Source: Calditrichales bacterium MX18-03 (GTDB lineage Bacteria; Bacillota; Clostridia; Lutisporales; Lutisporaceae). Taken from it: a DNA stretch of 64,000 nt. The notes under the pieces were generated by a model that saw only the letters and a program-made list of their open reading frames with translations, made no database searches and was not told the origin of the DNA. The stretch lies in assembly GCA_021083345.1 (NCBI GenBank), contig JAJGRE010000006.1:186001-250000 (forward strand), given 5' to 3'. This document shows positions 1-8,131 of this stretch, piece after piece. The position numbers and the translations under genes are program-made. How positions within the stretch are numbered: the stretch's first letter is position 1; every line of letters starts with the position of its first letter.

Positions 1-1
1 A

Positions 2-151
2 GCAGCTGGGTTGGACTATTTTAAGAAGAAGCCGGAAGAAGTAAAGCCGACAGATTTTGTAGAGCTGGATTACAAGAGGAACTTGGAATATCATGGGCAG
101 GTTTTTGTGAAGGAGTATATATGGTGCCAGGCGCCGAACATAAGAAAATAA
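2..151 (+). CDS. C-terminal fragment of an unidentified protein (cut by window edge)
   Basis: An open frame runs from the first bases of the window to a TAA at 149-151 and encodes at least 49 residues. The fragment is lysine-rich and ends in IWCQAPNIRK. I do not recognise the family, and the start lies outside the window. A hairpin at 217-268 follows it and could be its terminator. The frame could be spurious, but its codon use looks like that of the real genes here. Confidence 0.4.
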   Translation, partial: AAGLDYFKKKPEEVKPTDFVELDYKRNLEYHGQVFVKEYIWCQAPNIRK

Positions 152-216
152 GAACTTGTTATGAAAAACTCTATCACTTGTCAATGACACGCAGAACCGT
201 ATCATAAGTAAATGCG

Positions 217-268
217 AAAACAGGCTTGAAGTAAGATGTATCAGTATCAATGCTTCCAGCCTGTTTTA
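217..268 (+). terminator. Hairpin downstream of the left-edge CDS
   Basis: The arms AAAACAGGCT and AGCCTGTTTT (217-226 and 258-267) are complementary and separated by about 30 nt, with an AT-rich stretch after the second arm. This fits a factor-independent terminator for the partial gene ending at 151. The long loop lowers confidence. Confidence 0.45.
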
Positions 269-352
269 TTTAATCAGGTGGAGTTGAGATTCATAAAAGA
301 ATATGGTGATAAATTGACAGCCTGACACGCAATGGAATCGTGGTGTCTGGAA

Positions 353-1717
353 GATAACGTATAATAAATTGCGCACATTTTAAAACAAAAAAGTTGCACG
401 GATATAACTCCAAGTGTAAATTTAAGTTGCGAGACAAAAATCCAACACTAAAGGAGGAATATCCGTGTCTGACAACATTATACACCTGAATGAGAATCTG
501 TTAAAGAACCAACTTAGCGAATTGGTGCGCGGCACCGTAGAGGAAACCCTGAATAACCTGCTCGACCAGGAGGCGGACAGGCTTACCAATGCCAGTCGCT
601 ATGAGCATACCGAAGCCCGAAAAGACACGAGAGCCGGCTACTACAATCGTAAGCTCCTAACTAAAGCAGGAGAGGTTGATCTTAAAGTGCCAAAGCTGCG
701 GCATCTTCCCTTCGAAACTGCCATCATCGAGCGCTATAAACGTCGTGAAAGCAGTATCGAAGAAGCATTGATAGAAATGTACCTTGCCGGCGTTTCAGTC
801 CGTAGAGTCGAAGATATTACCGAAGCTCTATGGGGGACCAAGGTATCCCCTGGCACTATCAGCGAGCTTAATAAGAAAGCATATAGTCATATTGAAGCCT
901 GGCGAAACAGACCGCTATTGGCTACTTATCCTTATGTCTATCTGGATGGCATCTTCCTGAAGAGATGCTGGGGCGGCGAAGTAGAAAACGTTTCTATTCT
1001 CGTAGCTATTGCTGTTGATAATGAGGGCTTCAGAGAGATCATTGGTGCTGCCGAAGGCGGTCGTGAGGATAAAGCCAGCTGGCTTCAATTTCTTAGAAAC
1101 CTTAAAGAGCGAGGCCTTTCCGGTACTCAGCTCTTTGTCGGTGACAAATGTATTGGTTTGGTTGAAACCATCGGCGAAGTATTTCCGGCAGCCAAATATC
1201 AGCGCTGCATCGTCCATTTCTATCGGAATGTATTTTCCGTCGTCCCTCATGGTAAAATGCGGGATGTAGCAGCAATGCTTAAGGCAATCCATGCCCAAGA
1301 AGACTTGGAAAGTGCGCGGGAAAAAGCTGCGGCAGTTGCAGAAAAGTTACGCAGTATGAAGCTGGCTGAGGCTGCAAAGAAGGTTGAAAATAGCATAGAA
1401 GAAACCCTTACCTATATGCATTTCCCTAATGAGCATTGGATCAGGATCCGGACGAACAATGGAATTGAACGGATCATGAAAGAGATCCGCCGCCGGACCC
1501 GCGTCGTCGGAAGCTTTCCTGATGGAAACTCTGCGCTCATGCTTGTCTGTGCCCGTCTGCGTCATGTAGCCTCAAGTAATTGGGGCACAAAGCGTTATCT
1601 TAATATGAACCTACTAATAGGCGGAAATCTGGCTGCCGATCAGCACGATGTCGGATAATGAGCCGGAAGTTACTTGGAGATATCCGTAAAAATGTGCGAA
1701 AGATTCTTGACACTACC
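353..1717 (+). mobile_element. IS256-family insertion sequence
   Basis: A mutator-type transposase gene (465-1658) is flanked by imperfect inverted ends. The left end lies at about 353-382 and the right end at about 1688-1717. Comparing the left end with the reverse complement of the right, about 19 of 30 positions match, including the run CGCACATTTT. The total of about 1.36 kb is usual for the family. I could not find a convincing 8-9 bp target duplication, so the exact outer limits are uncertain and the target site may have decayed. Confidence 0.75.
465..1658 (+). CDS. IS256-family (mutator-type) transposase
   Basis: This 397-residue protein matches the IS256/mutator DDE transposases. It has YLDGIFLK (first Asp), FVGDKCIG (second Asp), the CIVHFYRN block typical of the family, and a C-terminal NNGIERIMKEIRRRTRVVG segment holding the catalytic Glu. 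The start is GTG at 465, chosen because AGGAGG lies 7 nt upstream and translation gives MSDNIIHLNEN. The length is normal and the frame is intact, so the enzyme may be active. It sits inside weak terminal inverted repeats. Mutator-type elements move by cut-and-paste or copy-out through a circular intermediate. Confidence 0.93.
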   Translation: MSDNIIHLNENLLKNQLSELVRGTVEETLNNLLDQEADRLTNASRYEHTEARKDTRAGYYNRKLLTKAGEVDLKVPKLRHLPFETAIIERYKRRESSIEEALIEMYLAGVSVRRVEDITEALWGTKVSPGTISELNKKAYSHIEAWRNRPLLATYPYVYLDGIFLKRCWGGEVENVSILVAIAVDNEGFREIIGAAEGGREDKASWLQFLRNLKERGLSGTQLFVGDKCIGLVETIGEVFPAAKYQRCIVHFYRNVFSVVPHGKMRDVAAMLKAIHAQEDLESAREKAAAVAEKLRSMKLAEAAKKVENSIEETLTYMHFPNEHWIRIRTNNGIERIMKEIRRRTRVVGSFPDGNSALMLVCARLRHVASSNWGTKRYLNMNLLIGGNLAADQHDVG

Positions 1718-1776
1718 AGAACGTTTCAAAATCAGTATATATTTTGATGTTCGTAATTTGTTTGCAAAAAGTAAAA

Positions 1777-1801
1777 AACACTTACTTTTCAGTAAGTGTT
1801 A
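1777..1801 (-). terminator. Terminator of tRNA-Ser(GGA)
   Basis: The arms AACACTTACT and AGTAAGTGTT surround a TTTC loop. Read on the minus strand the hairpin is followed by a T run, and it lies just downstream of the minus-strand tRNA gene at 1813-1904. Confidence 0.75.
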
Positions 1802-1812
1802 ATACTTCATAG

Positions 1813-1904
1813 TGGCGGAAAGAGAGGGATTCGAACCCTCGGTGGGGTATTAGCCCACACACGATTTCCAGTCGTGCGCCTTAGACCAGCTCAGCCATCT
1901 TTCC
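1813..1904 (-). tRNA. tRNA-Ser (anticodon GGA)
   Basis: On the minus strand the gene begins GGAAAGA and pairs with TCTTTCC before the discriminator G and an encoded CCA. The anticodon loop reads CTGGAAA in a GACTG...CGTGT context, giving anticodon GGA. A long variable arm of class II type precedes the GAGGG-TTCGAAT-CCCTC T-arm. The length is 92 nt including CCA. It reads serine UCC/UCU codons, which matches the UCC specifier proposed for the serS T-box at 44314-44550. Confidence 0.96.
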
Positions 1905-2096
1905 GTAAACCGAGTCTCGCTCGTACTTAAGTATTATACTAAATCTACATCAAGATTTCAACAGGTATTTTTGTGACGAAACAGTTGAAAATTTCATAGC
2001 GATTTATTTTCTGCAAATTGGTCAAAACTTATGATGCTATTATATCGTATATTATTCTGAAAATGCAAATTCGATGAATCGAAAGGAACAGAAGCA

Positions 2097-3290
2097 ATGA
2101 AGCTGCAATTAGACAAAACCCTGGTCAAATACAGCCTATACATTATCGCACTGGCCACCGTTCTCTATATTTTGCACGGCGTAATATCCAATGTGGGCAC
2201 CATTATAAATACGGCAATGCTGGCGCTTAAAAGTGTTTTATCTTTGCTTTCGCCCTTTATCATTGCTTTGGTGGTTGTATATCTGCTGCATCCGGTGGTG
2301 TGTTGGATTGAAACCCACGTGATGAACAGCAAAAAAATATCAAAAAACGATCAAAGCAGCAAAAGCAAAAAACTGATGCATACCAAGCGCACCGTTAGCG
2401 TCCTGCTGACCTACCTGCTGGTTCTTAGCATCCTGTTCCTGTTTGTATACAGTACCTATGCCATGATAGGGGGACAAATCAGCAGCAAACTGGACATCAA
2501 TGTGATGATTGATACCATCACAAGATACTCCGAACAATATAACGAAACATTCCAGCAGCTTATCACAAGGGTTGAAGCCAGCGGCATATCAGACAATCTG
2601 AAGCAGCAGCTTATCAAAGCGGCTCAGAACCTGAACGATGTTCTGGGATCTGCGGTGGGTTCGGTCTTTGACCAAGTCAGACGGCTGGGCGGCAATATCA
2701 TTGATATTGTGCTGGCTCTGGTCATCGCTTTTTATATTCTCAAAGACCTGGATTACTTCAAGCAGCTTTACAAGAACATTGCAAAGGTGCTGCTCAGCCG
2801 CCGAAAAAATGCAAAAGTCAGAAGCACTTTCCATGATATCAATGTCATTATTTCCAAATTCATCAGAGGCCAGCTGTTGGACGGCCTCATCGTCGGCGTG
2901 CTGAGCTCCGCTGCCCTCGCCATCGTGGGGCTGGACTTCGCCGTCCTCATCGGCATGACCGCCGGCATCGCCAATATCATCCCGTACTTCGGGCCGATTA
3001 TCGGCTCAGTCCCGGCGGTCATCATCGGCCTTCTCAGCGGCAGCCCCATCAAGGCACTTCTGGCAGTCATCGCCCTGGTCGCCGTTCAGCAGATCGATGG
3101 AGCCCTCATCGCGCCCAAGGTTGTGGGAGAGAGCGTCGGTCTGCACCCGGTCTTTGTCATCCTCTCCATCATCGTCGGAGGCGCTTTTTTCGGGCTCCTG
3201 GGCATGCTCCTGGCTGTGCCTGCGGCCGCCATTATCAAGCTGTTCATCACAAAATGGGTTGAAGGCAGCAACGAGCAAAAAACAGATTAG
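2097..3290 (+). CDS. AI-2E family (PerM/YtvI-type) membrane permease
   Basis: This is a 397-residue integral membrane protein of the AI-2E exporter / PerM superfamily. Two N-terminal hydrophobic segments (about 12-65) are followed by an extended soluble region with heptad-like character, then several C-terminal helices. The family hallmark region GQLLDGLIVGVLSSAAL and the GIANIIPYFGPIIGSVPA motif lie at about residues 262-305. Bacillota members such as YtvI are candidate exporters or Na+(Li+)/H+ antiporters; autoinducer transport is only one family role and is not shown here. It is monocistronic and ends in a hairpin shared with the convergent gene at 3314. Confidence 0.85.
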   Translation: MKLQLDKTLVKYSLYIIALATVLYILHGVISNVGTIINTAMLALKSVLSLLSPFIIALVVVYLLHPVVCWIETHVMNSKKISKNDQSSKSKKLMHTKRTVSVLLTYLLVLSILFLFVYSTYAMIGGQISSKLDINVMIDTITRYSEQYNETFQQLITRVEASGISDNLKQQLIKAAQNLNDVLGSAVGSVFDQVRRLGGNIIDIVLALVIAFYILKDLDYFKQLYKNIAKVLLSRRKNAKVRSTFHDINVIISKFIRGQLLDGLIVGVLSSAALAIVGLDFAVLIGMTAGIANIIPYFGPIIGSVPAVIIGLLSGSPIKALLAVIALVAVQQIDGALIAPKVVGESVGLHPVFVILSIIVGGAFFGLLGMLLAVPAAAIIKLFITKWVEGSNEQKTD

Positions 3291-3308
3291 GGCAGCGAAA
3301 GCTGCCCT
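3289..3308. terminator. Bidirectional terminator between convergent genes
   Basis: AGGGCAGC-GAAA-GCTGCCCT is a perfect 8 bp stem with a GAAA tetraloop. It lies between the stop of the permease (3290) and the stop of the convergent membrane protein (3314). Confidence 0.7.
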
Positions 3309-3313
3309 CTGAC

Positions 3314-4534
3314 TTAATGCATATTCTTATACATGACCCACTTCATCAGGGTCTCTACCGTTCGGTTGATCAACTCCAGCTGTTTGATGGTATCCTCATA
3401 TGTCTCTGTAATCGCCGAGATGGTTATATCGGCATCATTTATAATCCCGTCCAGGACCTCCTGTATATGGGCGGCAGACTTTACCGACTCATCGGCAAGC
3501 TCCCCGACCCTCAATCCCAGGATCACCGAGCCTTCACCGCCTTGGCTGGCTTCCTCGACTTCCTTTGCCGCATTGGCGGACAGCTGCTGGCTCTCTTCTA
3601 TGATAACGGCTATCATGCCAAGGTCTTCTTTTATCTTCCCGGTGTACCCCGCCAGTTCTGCCAGCACCTGCTTAGACTTTCGCGTGTACTCCTCCATCTG
3701 CTGCCAGTCCGTCCTGATCCCTTCCTCTGTCTTTTCTTCCTGGGGATGCGCCTGTGCCATAGCGTAAGTATACTTCATGATCTCCCTGGCGTTTTCCACC
3801 GTCCTGTTGAGGTTCAGCACAAACCTTCCGACATGGCTGTCCTCATCAATGTTCTCCCCTTCTCCTTCTTGCCGCTCTGCTTCCAGCTCTTCCAGGCTTG
3901 CTGCAAGCTTTTCTCCGGATTGCTGAAGGCTTTGGGAAGCAACATAAGCGTTGGAAAACAGGTCGTTGATGTTTTCATAAAGCCCGTGCGTCCCTTGAAG
4001 CATTTGCTCAGCGCGCTGGGCGATGGATAGAAATAAAGCGGCCAGTATCGCAATTTGAACGGCATACGCCGCTGTTGTCAAATAAACAGTGTAACCGCCT
4101 GTTGCCGAGGTTTGACCGAAGTATGCATACAGCAGCTCGCTTATAAGCAGGAAAATCAAGGTCAAGCCTGCCGCCAGCTTTATCAGCTTCCTGTCAAAGT
4201 ACAGGCAGGAAAAACCAATGGGCAAAAGCCACAGCAGCACGACTGCAAAATGAAAAAAGCCGTATGCAATGCTAATCAAAACAACAGAACAAGCTATGTG
4301 TAAATGCTTTTGCATTTTGACGTCCATCCGCAGCTGTCTATACAGGATTGGAATCAGACAAAACAGGACGCCTTTTGCTGTAGCTACCGAAACAAATATC
4401 CATGGTGATGCCAATATGCCCATTGCTTTTAAAACAAGCAGCACAGGCATCAGCAGCAAAACCACCTTATAGATCCGAATGATCAAATCGTTTATAACCG
4501 ATTCATTCTGACTGATTGCGTCGTTGCTGTGCAT
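3314..4534 (-). CDS. Membrane protein with a degenerate chemoreceptor-like signalling domain
   Basis: This 406-residue protein has about six hydrophobic segments in its first 185 residues with no periplasmic sensor loop. A long charged, helical, coiled-coil region follows. The stretch around residues 300-345 (SANAAKEVEEASQGGEGS, then VGELADESVKSA) aligns by eye with the methyl-accepting chemotaxis hairpin tip, but the canonical E-A-A-R-A-G-E and F-A-V-V-A residues are largely lost. It may be a decayed or specialised receptor that no longer couples to CheA/CheW. The start ATG at 4534 follows a GGGGGAAGG site. No che genes adjoin it. Confidence 0.65.
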   Translation of the reverse strand: MHSNDAISQNESVINDLIIRIYKVVLLLMPVLLVLKAMGILASPWIFVSVATAKGVLFCLIPILYRQLRMDVKMQKHLHIACSVVLISIAYGFFHFAVVLLWLLPIGFSCLYFDRKLIKLAAGLTLIFLLISELLYAYFGQTSATGGYTVYLTTAAYAVQIAILAALFLSIAQRAEQMLQGTHGLYENINDLFSNAYVASQSLQQSGEKLAASLEELEAERQEGEGENIDEDSHVGRFVLNLNRTVENAREIMKYTYAMAQAHPQEEKTEEGIRTDWQQMEEYTRKSKQVLAELAGYTGKIKEDLGMIAVIIEESQQLSANAAKEVEEASQGGEGSVILGLRVGELADESVKSAAHIQEVLDGIINDADITISAITETYEDTIKQLELINRTVETLMKWVMYKNMH

Positions 4535-4618
4535 GCGACCTTCCCCCCCTCTGAGAACCTCTTAACCTATGTCTATCATATCATTTTTTTGCTGTTTCGT
4601 GTATGGATAATCTGACTA

Positions 4619-4657
4619 AAAAGAGCCAAAGGAGCTGCCTCCTTTGGCTCTTTTTTT
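4619..4657 (-). terminator. Terminator of the liv operon
   Basis: A 14-15 bp stem (AAAGAGCCAAAGGAG and its complement) with a short loop and T runs on both sides lies immediately after the livF stop. It can work in both directions. Confidence 0.85.
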
Positions 4658-5363
4658 AGCATTCGCCTAAATATGCATTTCTGACTGCTTCATCATGCAG
4701 CAGATCGTCGGCCGACCCCGAAAGAACGATTTTGCCCGTCTCAAGTACATAGGCGTTATGGGCAATGGACAGCGCCATATGGGCATTCTGCTCTACCAGC
4801 AATACGGTCGTACCGGTTTTGTTTATTTCCTGGATGATGGTGAATATTTCACGTACCAGGAGCGGTGCCAGACCCATGGAAGGTTCATCCATCAGGATCA
4901 TCTTGGGTCTGCTCATCAGTGCCCTTGCGGTTGCCAGCATCTGCTGCTCACCACCGGACAAGGTGCCGGCTTGCTGCCAGGTTCTTTCCTTGAGTCTGGG
5001 GAATTTATCGAAAACCATGTCAAAGTCCCTTTTGATCCCATCCTTGTCCTTCCTGTTGAAGGCACCCAGTTCCAGGTTTTCCATGACTGTCAGATTGGCA
5101 AATATCCTTCTGCCTTCCGGTACATGGGCAATTCCCATATTGACCAGGTTATAGGCCGGCACACCGCTTAACGACGTACCGTTATAGGTGATTTCTCCCG
5201 ACTTCGGTGCTACCAGGCCGGAAATCGCTCTTAGCGTCGATGTCTTTCCTGCACCGTTTGCGCCAATCAAGGTTACGATTTCCCCTTCGTTAACCTCTAT
5301 ACTGATGTCATGAAGCGCATGGATGGCGCCATAGAATACATTCAGACCTTTTACCTTAAGCAT
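4656..5363 (-). CDS. livF: Branched-chain amino-acid ABC transporter ATPase LivF
   Basis: This 235-residue cytoplasmic ATPase powers LivHM. Walker A is GANGAGKTS, the signature is LSGGEQQML, and Walker B ends ILMDEPSMGLAP, which is the LivF-type sequence. I place the start at the ATG at 5363 (MLKVKGLNVFYG). An AGGAG site lies 10 nt upstream, and the alternative start 11 codons earlier lies deep within livG. The gene overlaps the end of livG by 8 nt, which suggests translational coupling. It is the last gene of livHMGF and is followed by a strong terminator. Confidence 0.95.
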   Translation of the reverse strand: MLKVKGLNVFYGAIHALHDISIEVNEGEIVTLIGANGAGKTSTLRAISGLVAPKSGEITYNGTSLSGVPAYNLVNMGIAHVPEGRRIFANLTVMENLELGAFNRKDKDGIKRDFDMVFDKFPRLKERTWQQAGTLSGGEQQMLATARALMSRPKMILMDEPSMGLAPLLVREIFTIIQEINKTGTTVLLVEQNAHMALSIAHNAYVLETGKIVLSGSADDLLHDEAVRNAYLGEC

Positions 5364-6132
5364 GAACAGCACACTCCTCTCCCAGGTAAGCTTCAATTAC
5401 CTTCGGATTTGCCCGGATCTCTTCCGGCGTTCCCTTGGCAATAATTTTACCATAGTCGAGAACCACTATCTTCTCGCAAATACCCATTACCAGCTTCATA
5501 TCGTGCTCGATCAGCAGGATGGTCAAATCAAAATGATCGCGGATCCATTTGATCAGATTCATCAGCTCGTGGGTCTCTTGCGGATTCATGCCGGCTGCCG
5601 GCTCATCCAGCAATAAGAGCTTGGGGTTGGCTGCCATAGCCCGGGCAATCTCCAGCCTTCTCTGTTCGCCGTAAGGCAGGTTTTTTGCCAGTTCCTCTGC
5701 TTTGTGCTCCAGCTTGAAAACCTTAAGAAGCTCCATCGACTTCTGCTCGATCTCTTCTTCCAGTCTAAAGAACTTTGGCGTTCTAAAAATGGTATCAAAG
5801 TAACTGTATTTGATCTGATAGTTATAAGACAGCTTAACATTGTCAATAACCGACATGGATTTGAACAGCCTGATGTTTTGGAAGGTTCTGGCTAAGTGTT
5901 TTTTTGTAATCTCATAAGGCTTCATTCCTACGATGCTCTTGTCTTCAACCTTGATATCCCCTTCGGTAGGCAGATAGACACCTGTCAGCATGTTGAACAC
6001 GGTGGTCTTGCCTGCGCCGTTGGGACCGATAAGCCCCATCAGGTCATTCTTTTCAATTTCAATGTTAAAGTCGGATACTGCAACCAATCCGCCGAATCTT
6101 ATGGTCAGGTTGTTTACTTCCAACAATGCCAT
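5356..6132 (-). CDS. livG: Branched-chain amino-acid ABC transporter ATPase LivG
   Basis: This is the second nucleotide-binding subunit of the Liv importer, 258 residues. Walker A is GPNGAGKTT, the signature is LPYGEQRRLEIARAM, and Walker B ends LLLLDEPAAGMNP. The C-terminal IRANPKVIEAYLGEE motif is diagnostic of LivG. The start overlaps the livM stop (TAATG). LivG and LivF form the ATPase pair at the inner face of the membrane. Confidence 0.95.
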   Translation of the reverse strand: MALLEVNNLTIRFGGLVAVSDFNIEIEKNDLMGLIGPNGAGKTTVFNMLTGVYLPTEGDIKVEDKSIVGMKPYEITKKHLARTFQNIRLFKSMSVIDNVKLSYNYQIKYSYFDTIFRTPKFFRLEEEIEQKSMELLKVFKLEHKAEELAKNLPYGEQRRLEIARAMAANPKLLLLDEPAAGMNPQETHELMNLIKWIRDHFDLTILLIEHDMKLVMGICEKIVVLDYGKIIAKGTPEEIRANPKVIEAYLGEECAVHA

Positions 6133-7100
6133 TATTTTTCACCTCCAGCCTTCTTAAAGCCCAGGTTTTTGAACACCTTAAGTGATAGCTCCTTGCTCCC
6201 CATAAGGCCCTGAGGTCTGAACAGCATCAATATGAGCAGGAGTATTGCATACATCAGCATCCTGTATTTTGAGAAGCCGAACAACCTCAAAATCTCCGGC
6301 AGCAACGTCAATGCACCGGCAGAAAGGATGGAGCCGGTTAAGCTTCCCATACCGCCTGCTACAACGAAGGTTACGATTTCAAAGGACTTCAGCCAGTCAA
6401 AGGATTTCGGATCGATAAACATGAGAAAATGTCCGTACAATCCCCCTGCAATTCCTGCGAAAAATGCAGCAACGATAAAAGCTGATATCTTGGCATAGGT
6501 TGTGTTGATGCCCATAGATTCGGACGCAATTTCATCCTCCCTGACGGATATCATGGCGCGGCCATGAGACGAGTGAATGATATAATAGATGACCAGTACG
6601 GAGAGGACGCAAATGATATAAACCCAGGTATACGTGGTATATTTAGGTATTGCCGGCAAACCTCTCGGTCCGCCCAAATAATCGATATTGACGATCAGAA
6701 CTCTGATGATTTCACCAAAGCCCAGTGTCGTAATGGCTAGATAGTCCCCTTTAAGCCGCAGCGTCGGAACACCGACCAGCAAACCGAAAACGGACGCCAT
6801 GGCGCCTCCGAGGACCAGCGCCGGAATGAAGGGCATATGCAGCTTCATTGTCAACACGGCCGACATGTATGCACCTACCGACATAAAGCCTGCAAAACCA
6901 AGTACCAGCTGTCCTGTAAAGCCTATTACCAGGTTCAGGGCCGTTGCAAGGATAATATTGATACCGATCATCATCAATATTCGGATGTAAAAGTCATTGA
7001 GCATTTTTGAATTAATCAGCACACTCAAAAGTATGTACCCAATAACCGCAATGCCAAATCCAATAAGCGTTTTCCTAAAATGCTGCTTCATATCCATCAC
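6132..7100 (-). CDS. livM: Branched-chain amino-acid ABC transporter permease LivM
   Basis: This 322-residue permease of the Liv family has about nine to ten hydrophobic segments. The conserved cytoplasmic coupling region includes GDYLAITTLGFGEIIRVL at about 121-138, and GGPRGL follows. The first possible start is a GTG at 7100 directly after the livH stop; the ATGs 3 and 9 nt further in are alternatives. It forms the membrane channel together with LivH. Confidence 0.94.
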   Translation of the reverse strand: MMDMKQHFRKTLIGFGIAVIGYILLSVLINSKMLNDFYIRILMMIGINIILATALNLVIGFTGQLVLGFAGFMSVGAYMSAVLTMKLHMPFIPALVLGGAMASVFGLLVGVPTLRLKGDYLAITTLGFGEIIRVLIVNIDYLGGPRGLPAIPKYTTYTWVYIICVLSVLVIYYIIHSSHGRAMISVREDEIASESMGINTTYAKISAFIVAAFFAGIAGGLYGHFLMFIDPKSFDWLKSFEIVTFVVAGGMGSLTGSILSAGALTLLPEILRLFGFSKYRMLMYAILLLILMLFRPQGLMGSKELSLKVFKNLGFKKAGGEK

Positions 7101-7979
7101 CTACACTTTCTCTCTTGTCGGCTTGCCTAAAAGTCCGGCAGGCTTGAAGATCAATATGATAATCAACAGTGAGAAAACGATGGCATCCGACAGCTTGGTT
7201 GACAAGTATGCCTTTGTGAAGGTTTCACATAAACCGATCAATATTCCCCCGAACATAGCACCCGGCAGCACGCCGATACCGCCGAGAACGGCTGCAATAA
7301 ACGCTTTAAGTCCTGGCATCATGCCCATATATGGGTCTATTCTGGGATACATCATACCGACCAGAACACCTGCTGCGCCTGCAAGAGATGATCCGATTGC
7401 AAAGGTTATCGATACGATATTATTTATATTAATACCCATGAGCTGTGCTGCTTCCATGTCGTAGGAAGTTGCTCTCATGGCCTTTCCTGTCTTCGTCTTG
7501 TAAACGATATACTGCAGAATCAAGACCAGTATGATGGCTACTGACAGGTTGATAATCTGAACATTGTTAATCTGCACCGGACCCAGATGGATGATGTTGA
7601 TTTTGAATAATTCCGGGAATGGCCTGGGGTTGGGTCCTACAACGACAGTAGCCATACCATGCTCCAGAATGAGCGACATGGCCATCGCAGTAATCAGAAG
7701 AACGATTCTCGGTGATTTTCTCAAGGGTTTGTACGCAATTTTTTCTATTGTCATCCCTAAAATTGCACAGCCAATCATAGCCAGCAGCAACGCAGGCAGG
7801 AACGGCACGTGAAATACGGTTACAGCAAAATAACCGATAAATGCACCCATCATATAGATATCTGCATGAGCAAAGTTGATGAGCCTGATAATACCGTATA
7901 CCATTGTATAACCTACCGCGATAAGTGCATAAACACTACCCTGGGCAAGCCCATTGATGAGTTGTTGAATTAGCGACAT
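7101..7979 (-). CDS. livH: Branched-chain amino-acid ABC transporter permease LivH
   Basis: This 292-residue permease begins MSLIQQLINGLAQGSVYALIA, the typical LivH N-terminus, and continues with GYTMVYGIIRLINFAHAD. It has about eight hydrophobic segments. The start follows AGGAGG. It is the first gene after the intercistronic hairpin that separates it from livK, so it may be expressed at a lower level than the binding protein. Confidence 0.95.
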   Translation of the reverse strand: MSLIQQLINGLAQGSVYALIAVGYTMVYGIIRLINFAHADIYMMGAFIGYFAVTVFHVPFLPALLLAMIGCAILGMTIEKIAYKPLRKSPRIVLLITAMAMSLILEHGMATVVVGPNPRPFPELFKINIIHLGPVQINNVQIINLSVAIILVLILQYIVYKTKTGKAMRATSYDMEAAQLMGININNIVSITFAIGSSLAGAAGVLVGMMYPRIDPYMGMMPGLKAFIAAVLGGIGVLPGAMFGGILIGLCETFTKAYLSTKLSDAIVFSLLIIILIFKPAGLLGKPTREKV

Positions 7980-8071
7980 CTATTTGCCTCCTATCTCCCA
8001 AAATGCATAAATGCAATAAAAATAAATAGAGGTTTTTGTTTTCCCTGACTTTACCAAGTGCTATAAAACAT

Positions 8072-8105
8072 ACTTTGGTGAGAGAAATTCTTCTCTCACC
8101 AAAGT
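8072..8105 (-). promoter_or_regulatory. livK-livH intercistronic hairpin
   Basis: Perfect 15 nt arms (ACTTTGGTGAGAGAA and its complement) flank a 4 nt loop. On the minus strand there is no strong T run after it. It probably stabilises the livK message or partly attenuates read-through into livHMGF, as is common downstream of ABC binding-protein genes. Confidence 0.6.
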
Positions 8106-8131
8106 AAAAGGTTATTTTATTGTATTATGGA

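Noticed and set aside
915-1298. Reverse-strand open frames within the transposase gene
   Set aside because: They lie entirely in a real gene, have no ribosome-binding site and encode no recognisable protein.
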